From NCBI GenBank assembly GCA_015067615.1, contig SVMD01000008.1, positions 1 to 64,000 on the forward strand: a DNA stretch of 64,000 nt, in the 5' to 3' direction. Within the stretch, counting starts at the first letter, position 1, and each line of letters opens with the position of its first letter. Below are positions 36,395-44,540 of the stretch, one piece after another. Below the pieces are notes generated by a model. That model was not told the origin of the DNA and made no database searches. It saw only the letters and a program-made list of their open reading frames with translations. A program made the translations under genes and the position numbers. The stretch is from Oscillospiraceae bacterium. Lineage in GTDB: Bacteria; Bacillota; Clostridia; Oscillospirales; Oscillospiraceae.

Positions 36395-37594
36395 TTAAGC
36401 CTCCAGGTTGATGCCGGTCTCCTTGTTGAAGACATGGCACACATGGCCGGGGAAGGTGTAGTGGACGGTGGAACCGTGGTTCAGACCGTTGACCTCGGCA
36501 GCAGTCATGTTCATGGTGGAAACGACCATGACCACGTCGCGGCCCAGGGACTCGACGTGCAGGTGGACGGTGGAGCCCATCAGCTCGGAAACGTCGACCT
36601 TGCCCTCGAAGCCAGCCTTCTCCAGGGTGATGTGCTCGGGACGAACGCCCAGGACCACATCCTGCTCAGCAACATTGTTGGCAGCCAGCTTAGCCTGCTT
36701 GTCCTCGGACAGAACGGTCTTGATGCCGCCCAGCTCAACAGCGTACTTGCCGTCGACCTTAACCAGCTTGGCGTCGTTGAAGAAGTTCATCTGGGGAGTG
36801 CCGATGAAGCCAGCAACGAACAGGTTGTAGGGATGATTGAAGACCTGCTGAGGAGTGCCGACCTGCTGCACGAAGCCGTCCTTCATGATGACGATGCGGT
36901 CGCCCAGGGTCATAGCCTCAGTCTGGTCGTGGGTAACATAGATAAAGGTGGTGTTGATCTTCTGGCGCAGCTTGATGATCTCAGCACGCATCTGGTTACG
37001 CAGCTTGGCGTCCAGGTTGGACAGAGGCTCGTCCATCAGCAGAACCTGAGGCTCACGAACGATAGCACGGCCGATAGCAACACGCTGACGCTGACCGCCG
37101 GACATAGCCTTGGGCTTACGGCCCAGGTACTGGGTGATGTCCAGGATTTCGGCAGCTTCCTTGACCTTGCGGTCGATCTCGTCCTTGGGGGTATGACGCA
37201 GCTTCAGAGCGAAGGCGATGTTGTCATACACAGTCATGTGGGGGTACAGAGCGTAGTTCTGGAAGACCATGGCGATATCGCGGTCCTTGGGAGCCACGTC
37301 GTTGACCAGACGGTCGCCGATGTACAGCTCGCCCTCGGAGATATCTTCCAGGCCGGCGATCATACGCAGGGTGGTGGACTTACCGCAGCCGGAAGGACCG
37401 ACCAGAACGATAAATTCCTTGTCAGCGATCTCCAGGTTGAACTCCTGGACAGCCACAACGCCCTTATCGGTGATCTGCAGGTTGACCTTCTTCTCGGGCT
37501 GCTCGTCGCCCTTCTTCTTCTTCTTTGCCTTCTTGGCGTCGTCACCGTTGTGGGGGTAGATCTTCTTGATGTTTCTCAGGGACAAAGATGCCAT
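36395..37594 (-). CDS. Sugar ABC transporter ATPase (MsmK/UgpC type)
   Basis: This 399-residue ATPase has Walker A GPSGCGKST, signature MSGGQRQRVAIGRAIV, Walker B VLLMDEPLSNLDAKL and a C-terminal TOBE/OB region. MsmK-type proteins energise several carbohydrate importers encoded elsewhere, which fits its solitary position. Near the N-terminus, between YPHNGDD and NLQITDKG, is a roughly 25-residue Lys-rich insertion (AKKAKKKKKGDEQPEKK) not present in streptococcal MsmK. The start has only a weak ribosome binding site. Regulation by a LacI-family protein or CcpA is suggested by the operator at 37792-37807. Confidence 0.9.
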   Translation of the reverse strand: MASLSLRNIKKIYPHNGDDAKKAKKKKKGDEQPEKKVNLQITDKGVVAVQEFNLEIADKEFIVLVGPSGCGKSTTLRMIAGLEDISEGELYIGDRLVNDVAPKDRDIAMVFQNYALYPHMTVYDNIAFALKLRHTPKDEIDRKVKEAAEILDITQYLGRKPKAMSGGQRQRVAIGRAIVREPQVLLMDEPLSNLDAKLRNQMRAEIIKLRQKINTTFIYVTHDQTEAMTLGDRIVIMKDGFVQQVGTPQQVFNHPYNLFVAGFIGTPQMNFFNDAKLVKVDGKYAVELGGIKTVLSEDKQAKLAANNVAEQDVVLGVRPEHITLEKAGFEGKVDVSELMGSTVHLHVESLGRDVVMVVSTMNMTAAEVNGLNHGSTVHYTFPGHVCHVFNKETGINLEA

Positions 37595-37779
37595 AGTTTT
37601 TCGACTCTAAACACACCTACCATTTCGCGTGTGTTCTCACTGCCGGGCGGTAAAATCCCGGGAGCTTTACGACAGGTCTCCACACTGCCGCACCGTGAGT
37701 CAGACGGGTTTATCCTCCTTTATTTTAGTGAATGAACGTCTATTTTTGTGGAGTAGGCGCACTTCACCTGGATACGCAC

Positions 37780-37808
37780 ATCATATCACAGTGGAAACGT
37801 TTTCGCAA
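37780..37808 (-). promoter_or_regulatory. Sigma-A promoter of the msmK-type gene
   Basis: On the minus strand TTGCGA (37808-37803) and TATGAT (37785-37780) have a 17-base spacer. The predicted leader before the ATG at 37594 is about 180 bases. No gene is seen in 37595-37962, which holds two divergent promoters and an operator. Confidence 0.7.
37792..37807. promoter_or_regulatory. cre/LacI-like operator over the -35 region
   Basis: TGGAAACGTTTTCGCA fits the pattern of CcpA/LacI-family operators (central CG flanked by inverted arms). It overlaps the -35 element of the msmK promoter, a position that would block RNA polymerase. Confidence 0.65.
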
Positions 37809-37888
37809 TGGTTGGTTGTTACAATTATTTACAATTATCCTTGGTTATTTTGACAACAGCAAAATTCTCTCTTTTCCCGGCTCCGGTC

Positions 37889-37917
37889 TTGACTTCCGCA
37901 GTTGTTTTCCATATAAT
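37889..37917 (+). promoter_or_regulatory. Sigma-A promoter of the pseudouridine operon
   Basis: TTGACT (37889-37894) and TATAAT (37912-37917) with a 17-base spacer, about 40 bases before the kinase start. Confidence 0.7.
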
Positions 37918-37962
37918 AAACTTATGATTATCATTTAAACTTAAGTTTAGGAAGTGATGCCA

Positions 37963-39042
37963 TTGACCCAGCGGGAACTTCAGATTTTACAGCTGATCGA
38001 AGCGGACCCCATGATCCAACAGCAGGATATCGCGGACGCTCTGGGCATTGCCCGGTCCTCGGTGGCGGTCCACATCTCCAACCTGATCAAAAAGGGTTAC
38101 ATCGCCGGTAAGGGCTACGTCCTGCGCTCCGGCAGCTACGCGGTGGTGGTGGGCGGCGTCAATGTGGACATCGGCGGCCGGTCCTTCGCCCCTCTGATCA
38201 GCGCCGACTCCAACCCCGGCACTGTATCCGTCACCCTGGGCGGCGTGGGCCGGAACATCGCCCACAACTTAAGCCTTCTGGGGGCCGATGTGCGGCTGCT
38301 GGCGGCCTACGGCGACGATCTTCACGGCCAGCAGGTGGTCTCCTCCTGCGCCTCCCTGGGCATCGACCTGAGCCGGGCCCTGAAGGTTCCCGGGGGCACC
38401 ACCTCCACCTACCTCTACCTGACCGATGAGCAGGGCGAGATGGTCCTGGCGGTGTCGGACATGTCCATCTGCGAAAAAATCACCCCGGAATACCTGGCGG
38501 AGAATCTCAGCCTGCTGAACAACGCCCGGGTGGTGGTGGCGGACGCCAATATCCCGGCGGAATCCCTCCGGTATCTGGCGGAAACCTGCACCGCTCCCCT
38601 GTTTGTGGACCCGGTGTCCACCACCAAGGCAGAAAAGCTCCGGCCCATTCTGGGCAGGATCCACACCCTGAAGCCCAACAAGCTGGAGGCAGAGCTGCTC
38701 AGCGGTGTGCCGATCCGGAATAAGGCCGATCTGAAAAAAGCGGCGGAAGCGCTGCTGGGTACAGGCCTTCAGCGGATCTTCATCTCCCTGGGTGCCGACG
38801 GCGCTCTGGCCGCGGACAGCCGCGGCTGCCACTGGCTGAAAAACATCCCCGGCCACATGGTCAACACTACCGGCTGCGGCGACGCCTTCATGGCTGCCCT
38901 CGTCTGGGCCTACTTAGAGGGAATGGAACTGGAAGAGAGCGCCCGGGCAGGCCTGGCCGCAGGGTCCATCGCCCTGGAATCCAGCCAGACCATCAACCCG
39001 GACATGTCCGCGCAGGCCCTGAAAGCGCGGCTGGGAGGATAG
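37963..39042 (+). CDS. psuK: PfkB-family kinase with N-terminal helix-turn-helix, probable pseudouridine kinase
   Basis: About 359 residues. Residues 1-55 form a winged-helix DNA-binding domain (TQRELQILQLIEADPMIQQQ then DIADALGIARSSVAVHISNL). The rest is a ribokinase/PfkB sugar kinase with the GGVNVDIGG start and the catalytic NTTGCGDAFMAAL. The gene downstream is pseudouridine-5'-phosphate glycosidase, which identifies this one as the partner kinase by context. The DNA-binding domain suggests it also regulates the operon. I chose the TTG at 37963 (AGGAAG 8 bases upstream); ATG at 37957 would add two residues but is too close to the AGGAAG. Confidence 0.87.
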   Translation: MTQRELQILQLIEADPMIQQQDIADALGIARSSVAVHISNLIKKGYIAGKGYVLRSGSYAVVVGGVNVDIGGRSFAPLISADSNPGTVSVTLGGVGRNIAHNLSLLGADVRLLAAYGDDLHGQQVVSSCASLGIDLSRALKVPGGTTSTYLYLTDEQGEMVLAVSDMSICEKITPEYLAENLSLLNNARVVVADANIPAESLRYLAETCTAPLFVDPVSTTKAEKLRPILGRIHTLKPNKLEAELLSGVPIRNKADLKKAAEALLGTGLQRIFISLGADGALAADSRGCHWLKNIPGHMVNTTGCGDAFMAALVWAYLEGMELEESARAGLAAGSIALESSQTINPDMSAQALKARLGG

Positions 39043-39213
39043 AGCGTCGTTTAGCGGCGTAAGCCGCCTTGCCTCCCCTTGAGGGGAGGTGGCCCATAGG
39101 GCCGGAGGGGTGAAAGCCGCAATTCATTGCGATTGCCCACCTTTCACCCCTCAGTCAGCTTCGCTGACAGCTCCCCTCAAGGGGAGCCTTAGGTACGCTA
39201 AACAATAATTTAC
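39043..39213. repeat. Intergenic TIR element, copy 8
   Basis: The left end is degenerate (GCGTCGTTTAGC); the right end TAAACAATAATTTA is good. The interior is the same as copy 7, reversed (cctccccttgaggggaggtg to cagctcccctcaaggggagc). It separates psuK from psuG. Confidence 0.85.
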
Positions 39214-39261
39214 ACAATTACACAAACAATATTAATTGAAATAAAGGAACAGGTGAACAAT

Positions 39262-40182
39262 ATGCTCATGAACAAGTATCTGGACGTAAACCCCGAAGTT
39301 GCGGAAGCCATCGCCGCCGGCAAGCCCGTTGTGGCTCTGGAATCCACCATCATCTCCCATGGCATGCCCTACCCCCAGAACGTGGAGACCGCTCTGGCCG
39401 TTGAGCAGATCATCCGGGACAACGGCGCTGTGCCCGCCACCATCGCCATCATCGGCGGCAAGCTGAAGGCCGGCCTCACCGCTGAGGAGATTGAGTACTT
39501 CGGCAAGAAGGGCCAGGCTATTCACAAGGCCTCCCGCCGGGACCTGGCTGTCCTCTGCGCCCGGGGCGAGGACGGCGCCACCACCGTCACCACCACCATG
39601 ATCATCGCCCACATGGCAGGCATCAAGATCTTCGCCACCGGCGGCATCGGCGGCGTGCATCGGGGTGCCGAGACCACCATGGACATCTCCGCCGACCTGG
39701 AAGAGCTGGGCCAGACTCCCGTGATGGTGGTCTGCGCCGGCGCCAAGTCCATTCTGGACCTGGGCCTGACTCTGGAATACCTGGAGACCAAGGGCGTGCC
39801 CGTCATCGGCTACGGCACCGAGGAGCTGCCCGCCTTCTACACCCGCCAGTCCGGCTTCGGTGTGGACTACCGGATCGACACCCCCGAGGAGCTGGCTGCC
39901 GCCTTCAAGGCAGGCCACGAGATGGGCCTGAAGTCCGGCATGCTGGTGACCAACCCCATCCCCGAGGAGTTCGCAATGCCCAAGGCCGTCATCGATGCCG
40001 CCATCGACCAGGCAATCGCCGAGTGCAACGAGAAGGGTATCCATGGCAAGGAGACCACCCCCTTCCTGCTGGCAAGAGTCGCCGAGCTCACCGGCGGCGA
40101 TTCCCTGGCCTCCAACATCCGCCTGGTGTTCAACAACGCCAAGGTTGCCGCCCAGACCGCCGTTGCCTACTGCAAGAACTGA
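39262..40182 (+). CDS. psuG: Pseudouridine-5'-phosphate glycosidase
   Basis: The 306-residue protein matches the PsuG/IndA family over its length: [20 protein letters not shown] near the start, [19 protein letters not shown] in the middle, and [20 protein letters not shown] with the catalytic lysine region nearby. It cleaves pseudouridine-5'-phosphate to uracil and ribose-5-phosphate, using the product of the kinase upstream. ATG at 39262 has AGGTGA upstream. This allows recycling of pseudouridine from RNA or from the host gut. Confidence 0.95.
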   Translation: MLMNKYLDVNPEVAEAIAAGKPVVALESTIISHGMPYPQNVETALAVEQIIRDNGAVPATIAIIGGKLKAGLTAEEIEYFGKKGQAIHKASRRDLAVLCARGEDGATTVTTTMIIAHMAGIKIFATGGIGGVHRGAETTMDISADLEELGQTPVMVVCAGAKSILDLGLTLEYLETKGVPVIGYGTEELPAFYTRQSGFGVDYRIDTPEELAAAFKAGHEMGLKSGMLVTNPIPEEFAMPKAVIDAAIDQAIAECNEKGIHGKETTPFLLARVAELTGGDSLASNIRLVFNNAKVAAQTAVAYCKN

Positions 40183-40199
40183 TCTTCACGGACACAGCA

Positions 40200-40232
40200 C
40201 AGCGCCCTGCAACAAGCAGGGCGCTGTTTTTT
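40200..40232 (+). terminator. Terminator of the pseudouridine operon
   Basis: CAGCGCCCTGC / GCAGGGCGCTG with an AACAA loop, then TTTTTT. Confidence 0.88.
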
Positions 40233-40239
40233 GTCGTAT

Positions 40240-40439
40240 AAATTATTGTTTAGCGTAGGAATTCCCTACGCCTTTGTAGGGCGGGCTCATGAGCCCGCCG
40301 ATGCACCAATTGGATTGCGTACTGCGTTTTTTGCGGAAATCCGACGTTTTACACCAAGCCAGCCTGGGTAAAATCGTCACCTGGTCGGCGGGGTCATGAC
40401 CCCGCCCTACGAAATGGTGCTGCTATAAACGATAATTTA
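40240..40439. repeat. Intergenic TIR element, copy 9
   Basis: Ends AAATTATTGTTTA and TAAACGATAATTT flank a fourth interior type built from gggcgggctcatgagcccgc and ggcggggtcatgaccccgcc arms. It ends 7 bases before the stop of the M14 peptidase. Confidence 0.85.
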
Positions 40440-40446
40440 TCTCTTT

Positions 40447-41379
40447 TTACGCCCCTCCCGGAAGGCCGGTGGCTGCTGTGACCAGGATCCCCAGGGTATC
40501 CCGGTAAATCTGGTCAAACTGCTCCAGCGGCAGGGGATTCTGGCCCGAACCGACTTCAATGGTATAACCCGGACGGCGGAAATTTTTGATAAACCAGTCT
40601 TTGTACCCGGCAAAAGCGCTTTCATAGGGCGTATCCTCCAACTGATAGCCGCTGACCCGGGCAAACTCCTCCCCCAGTTCCCGGGCGCCGGGCACATCGT
40701 AATCTTCAAACTGCCAGTAGATCACCTGACCCTGAGAGTGCAGGGCCAAAACGACTCTGGGGTCAACCTCCTCCGTGTAGTCCGCCAGGGCCCGAGGCTC
40801 CCGCTGGATCAGCGGCGCCCGGCCCACATAGTCCCGGGGTCCGGGGAGCGTGTAGCCCTGGGAGAATTTGATCTCCCGGGCCTGGAGCCATCCGGCAGGG
40901 TACTGCAGGTTCAGGTCCACCCCCATCACATTGGCCTTCCATCCCTCCGGGAAGGGGATCCGGGGGTAACTCCGGGACAGCGACAGCGCCAGCTCATATT
41001 CCTCCGTCCCCGGCTCAATAGCCCCGGTGACCAGGTCCACCCCATCCGGGTTCACCATGGGTACCAGCCGCACCGTTACCAGATTCTGAATGTTCTTTGC
41101 CGGAACCCCCCAGATGGTCCCCTGTTCTTCGATAGCCTGGGCCAGGTCTTCGGCGAATTTCAGCAGCACCGTGGCGGTGATCCACTCGTTGGCATGGTGG
41201 GCGGCGGTGAACAGCACCTGCCGCTCCCCCTCCCCGATGACGATGGTCCGGATGGGCCGTCCAAAGGCCGTCTGGCCCAAAGTCTCGCTGCGGACAAAGG
41301 GATAGCGCTCCACCAGCTGATCAATAATCTGATCGTTCCGTGCCGAGGTCATCGGCACATCGGTTTTCACAATGGACAA
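40447..41379 (-). CDS. M14-family zinc carboxypeptidase
   Basis: This 310-residue protein has the M14 zinc-binding motif HHANEWIT (HxxE) around residue 65 and a third histidine in LALHSQGQ around residue 220. NPDGVDL precedes it, and a C-terminal catalytic glutamate lies in YTIEVGSGQNP around residue 278. This subgroup includes gamma-D-glutamyl-diamino acid peptidases that trim cell-wall peptides. No signal peptide is seen, so it probably works in the cytoplasm on recycled peptides. The start is a TTG at 41379 with a perfect GGAGGTGAT upstream. Confidence 0.87.
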   Translation of the reverse strand: MSIVKTDVPMTSARNDQIIDQLVERYPFVRSETLGQTAFGRPIRTIVIGEGERQVLFTAAHHANEWITATVLLKFAEDLAQAIEEQGTIWGVPAKNIQNLVTVRLVPMVNPDGVDLVTGAIEPGTEEYELALSLSRSYPRIPFPEGWKANVMGVDLNLQYPAGWLQAREIKFSQGYTLPGPRDYVGRAPLIQREPRALADYTEEVDPRVVLALHSQGQVIYWQFEDYDVPGARELGEEFARVSGYQLEDTPYESAFAGYKDWFIKNFRRPGYTIEVGSGQNPLPLEQFDQIYRDTLGILVTAATGLPGGA

Positions 41380-41430
41380 ATTATCACCTCCGGTTATCCT
41401 ATGCGCCGGAGAACCAAAATGTGCAGAAAA

Positions 41431-41455
41431 AAGCCCCGCCGAAGCGGGGCTTTTG
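41431..41455 (-). terminator. Terminator of the aminopeptidase-oligopeptidase operon
   Basis: AAGCCCCGC / GCGGGGCTT with a CGAA loop, followed on the minus strand by TTTTTT. Confidence 0.85.
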
Positions 41456-41463
41456 CTGTTGGA

Positions 41464-42750
41464 TTACAGGATGGCGCAGCTGCCGTCGGCACCCACTTCC
41501 AGCGTGGAGCCGTAGAAGGCGGCCAGGGCATTTTCCAGGTGGATGGCATCGGCCACGGCGCCGGTCTCATAGCAGGAGTGCATGGCCAGCTGGGCAACGC
41601 CGATGTCGATGGTGGGCACGGATACATGGTGCAGGGAGATGTTGCCCAGGGTGGAGCCGCCGGCGATGTCGGCCCGGTTGCAGTAGGTCTGGGTGGGCAC
41701 CTCTGCCTTGCCGCAGATCCGGCGGAACACAGCGGCGGAGAAGCCGTCGGTGCAGTAGCGCTGGGCGGCATTGAACTTGATCACCACACCGCCGCCGGGC
41801 AGGGGGGCGTTGGCAGCGTCGGCCAGCTCGGGGTGGTTGGGGTGCAGGGCGTGGCCGTTGTCGGCGGAAACCATGAAGGAATTGGCCAGCAGCCGGAAGA
41901 TATCCAGCTCCCGGGACTCGCAGATCCGGACCAGCACGCTCTCCAGCAGGTCACCGGCGGCACCGGCGGCGCTGGAGGAGCCCACCTCCTCGTTGTCAAA
42001 GACGCAGAGCACCGGAATGGCGGAGGTGGCAGGGGCCTTCAGGAAGCCCTGGGTGCAGGCCCAGGCGCACTCCAGATCATCCAGCGCGGCAGAGGAGATG
42101 TAATCCTCCTCCACGCCCCAGATGGAGGCCTTCTGGCGGATATACAGGTACAGGTCATGGCCCAGAATCTTACCCCCGGCAGCCTCCTCCAGCAGAGCGG
42201 AGAACTTGCCCTTGGCATCCTTGCTGCCCAGCAGGGGCAGGGTATCCACGGCGGGATTCCACTTGTAGCCGTCATTGGCGGTGCGGTTCATGTGGATGGC
42301 CACGCTGGGGATCATCAGCAGATCCCGGTCGATGTCCAGCAGCTTGATCTGGACGCCCTCCTCGGTCTGGACCACCACACGGCCCGCAACAGACAGGGGC
42401 CGGTCCAGCCAGGTGGAGATGATCATGCCGCCGTAGCGCTCCACCAGCAGCTTGGAATAGGCGGCGGTGACGGTCTCGGCGTTCTCCTTGACCTTGAAGG
42501 TGGGGCGGTCAGAGTGGCTGGCGCTGAGCATGAAGCCGGTGGGCTCACCCTCGGGGATCCGGAAGGCGATCAGAGCGGTGCCGCCCCGGACCAGGTAATA
42601 CTTACCGCCGGGAAGCAGGTCCCAGCTTTCCTTTTCGGACAGACGGACATAGCCGGCATCCTCCATCACCTGGGCCAGATTTGCGGCTGCATGGTAGGAG
42701 CTGTGGGACTTATCCAGGAATTCGCAGAGATTCTTGATCTGTTCGTTCAT
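41464..42750 (-). CDS. M18-family aminopeptidase
   Basis: This 428-residue metallo-aminopeptidase of the aspartyl aminopeptidase family has ligands in SASHSDRPTFKVK around residue 80. FDNEEVGSSSAAGA around residue 250, MVSADNGHALHPNHPE and the C-terminal HHVSVPTIDIGVAQLAMHSCYETG are also present. It removes N-terminal (often acidic) residues from peptides in the cytoplasm. It follows two oligoendopeptidase genes and probably finishes digestion of their products. Confidence 0.92.
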   Translation of the reverse strand: MNEQIKNLCEFLDKSHSSYHAAANLAQVMEDAGYVRLSEKESWDLLPGGKYYLVRGGTALIAFRIPEGEPTGFMLSASHSDRPTFKVKENAETVTAAYSKLLVERYGGMIISTWLDRPLSVAGRVVVQTEEGVQIKLLDIDRDLLMIPSVAIHMNRTANDGYKWNPAVDTLPLLGSKDAKGKFSALLEEAAGGKILGHDLYLYIRQKASIWGVEEDYISSAALDDLECAWACTQGFLKAPATSAIPVLCVFDNEEVGSSSAAGAAGDLLESVLVRICESRELDIFRLLANSFMVSADNGHALHPNHPELADAANAPLPGGGVVIKFNAAQRYCTDGFSAAVFRRICGKAEVPTQTYCNRADIAGGSTLGNISLHHVSVPTIDIGVAQLAMHSCYETGAVADAIHLENALAAFYGSTLEVGADGSCAIL

Positions 42751-42784
42751 TGCGGTGTCTCCTTCATTTTATTATGGATACGGC

Positions 42785-44536
42785 TTATTCTTCCAGCAGG
42801 CTGCACAGCAGGTCGATCTTGTCCGCGATGGTCTGAAGGGCGCTGCGCCAGAAATTCTTGTCGGTCAGGTCGATGCCCGCAACCAGGGCAGTGTCCTCCG
42901 CGGAGGCCACGGGAGTGGTGTACAGCAGCTTCTTGTACTTGGGCACGAAGGCCTGGCCCTCCTTCTCGTACTGGGCGTAGAGACCCCGGGCGAAAAGGCC
43001 GCCGAAGGCATAGGGGAAATTGTAGAAGGTGGGACCGTAGTAGTGGCTCTTGCAGACCCACATGAAAGGATGCAGCACATCGTGGTCCAGGCCGTCACCA
43101 TAGGACTGCTTCTGGGCGGTGAGCATAAAGTCGCAGAGGGTGTCGGCATTCATGAATTTGTTCTCCCGGTTGGCGAAAACCATGGTCTCGAAGCGGTAGC
43201 GGGAGTAGATATCGCAGATGATCTGGGTGGCGTCCTGGAGCTGGGATTCGATCAGGGCGATCTTCTCCTCCTTGCTCTCGGCGGCGGCGATGGCGGCGTT
43301 CATGACCACGCACTCGTTGAAGGTGGAGGCGGTCTCCGCCACGGGCATGGAGTAGCCATGGTTCAGGGGCCGGTGATCCCGGATGCACTGGTTGTGGAAG
43401 GCGTGGCCCAGCTCATGGGCCAGGGTCACCACGTCGGTGAACATGCCGTCAAAATTGGTCAGGATCCGGCTCTCACCGATGGCCCGGACATGGGAGCAGA
43501 AAGCGCCGCCCCGCTTGCCGCTGCGGGGGAAGAAGTCGATCCACTCCTCGTCAAAGGCCTTTGCCACCATTTCCGTCAGCTCGTCGTCAAAGGTGGAGAA
43601 CTGCTTGACCAGATAATTCCGGGCATCCTCGGGGGTGTAGGTAGCAGAGGAATCACCCATGGGGGCAAACAGGTCATACCAGGGCAGGCCGTTTTCGTGG
43701 CCCAGGGCTTTGGCCTTGGCCTTCAGATACTGCCAGAACTTGGGCAGGTACTCATCCATGGCGCCCAGCATGGCATCCAGGGTCTCCCGCTTCATGTCGG
43801 CACCGAAGAGTGTCCGGGCCAGGGCGGATTCATGGCCCCGGAGCTGGCACTGGGAAATGGTCTCCAGCTTGATGGCGTTCAGGGCGTGGGCCACCGGCTC
43901 CTTGATGGCTTCGTAGCAGGCAAGCTCTGCTTCATAAGCGTCCTTACGGACCTGGGGATCCGGGTCGTAGGCCAGATTCCGGATGGAGCTGAGATTGGTG
44001 GTGGTGCCCCGGTAGGACACGGGCACCGTGGAAGTCAGGTAGCCCTGGAGCTTGCCCCAGGCGCTGCCGCCGGACATGCTCAGCTTGGCCATAACGGCCT
44101 CTGCCTGGCCGCACAGCTGATACTTAGCCTCATTCAGCTTGCCGGCAAAGTAAAATTCGTAGTCCCGGAGGTATTCATCGCCCCGGACCAGGTCCATCAG
44201 ATTCGGAATTGCCACAGCCCAGGCGTCGAAGGCGGCGCTGGGGGCTGCCATGCCGCTGCGGACGGACATGACCTGGCCCATCCGGGAGCCGGGCTCCGGG
44301 TCCGTGGCATCGGTGGCGGAGCGGAGGTTGGCGTAGCTGAAGAGCTTGCTCAGCTCCGCCAGCTTTTCCTGCATTTCGATTCCCCGGCGCAGGCCGGTCA
44401 CAGGCTCCAGATTGGCCAGTTCCCCGGCAAAGGCGGTGAAGTCTGCCACCAGTTGCTTCATTTCCTGCAGGTCGGCTTCATAGGCAGGGTCCTCAAAGCC
44501 CTGATAGATCCGGTCCAGATTCCATTCGTATTTCAT
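42785..44536 (-). CDS. pepF: Oligoendopeptidase F (second copy)
   Basis: This is a 583-residue M3B metallopeptidase. The zinc motif HELGHAFHNQ is around residue 387 and the third ligand Glu lies in ETASTFNECVVM about 27 residues on. It cleaves short peptides of roughly 7-17 residues inside the cell. It is a close paralogue of the gene just upstream, sharing segments such as TSTVPVSYRGTTTNLSSIRN and the C-terminus KNFWRSALQTIADKIDLLCS. It starts 4 bases after the upstream stop. Confidence 0.94.
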   Translation of the reverse strand: MKYEWNLDRIYQGFEDPAYEADLQEMKQLVADFTAFAGELANLEPVTGLRRGIEMQEKLAELSKLFSYANLRSATDATDPEPGSRMGQVMSVRSGMAAPSAAFDAWAVAIPNLMDLVRGDEYLRDYEFYFAGKLNEAKYQLCGQAEAVMAKLSMSGGSAWGKLQGYLTSTVPVSYRGTTTNLSSIRNLAYDPDPQVRKDAYEAELACYEAIKEPVAHALNAIKLETISQCQLRGHESALARTLFGADMKRETLDAMLGAMDEYLPKFWQYLKAKAKALGHENGLPWYDLFAPMGDSSATYTPEDARNYLVKQFSTFDDELTEMVAKAFDEEWIDFFPRSGKRGGAFCSHVRAIGESRILTNFDGMFTDVVTLAHELGHAFHNQCIRDHRPLNHGYSMPVAETASTFNECVVMNAAIAAAESKEEKIALIESQLQDATQIICDIYSRYRFETMVFANRENKFMNADTLCDFMLTAQKQSYGDGLDHDVLHPFMWVCKSHYYGPTFYNFPYAFGGLFARGLYAQYEKEGQAFVPKYKKLLYTTPVASAEDTALVAGIDLTDKNFWRSALQTIADKIDLLCSLLEE

Positions 44537-44540
44537 ATTT

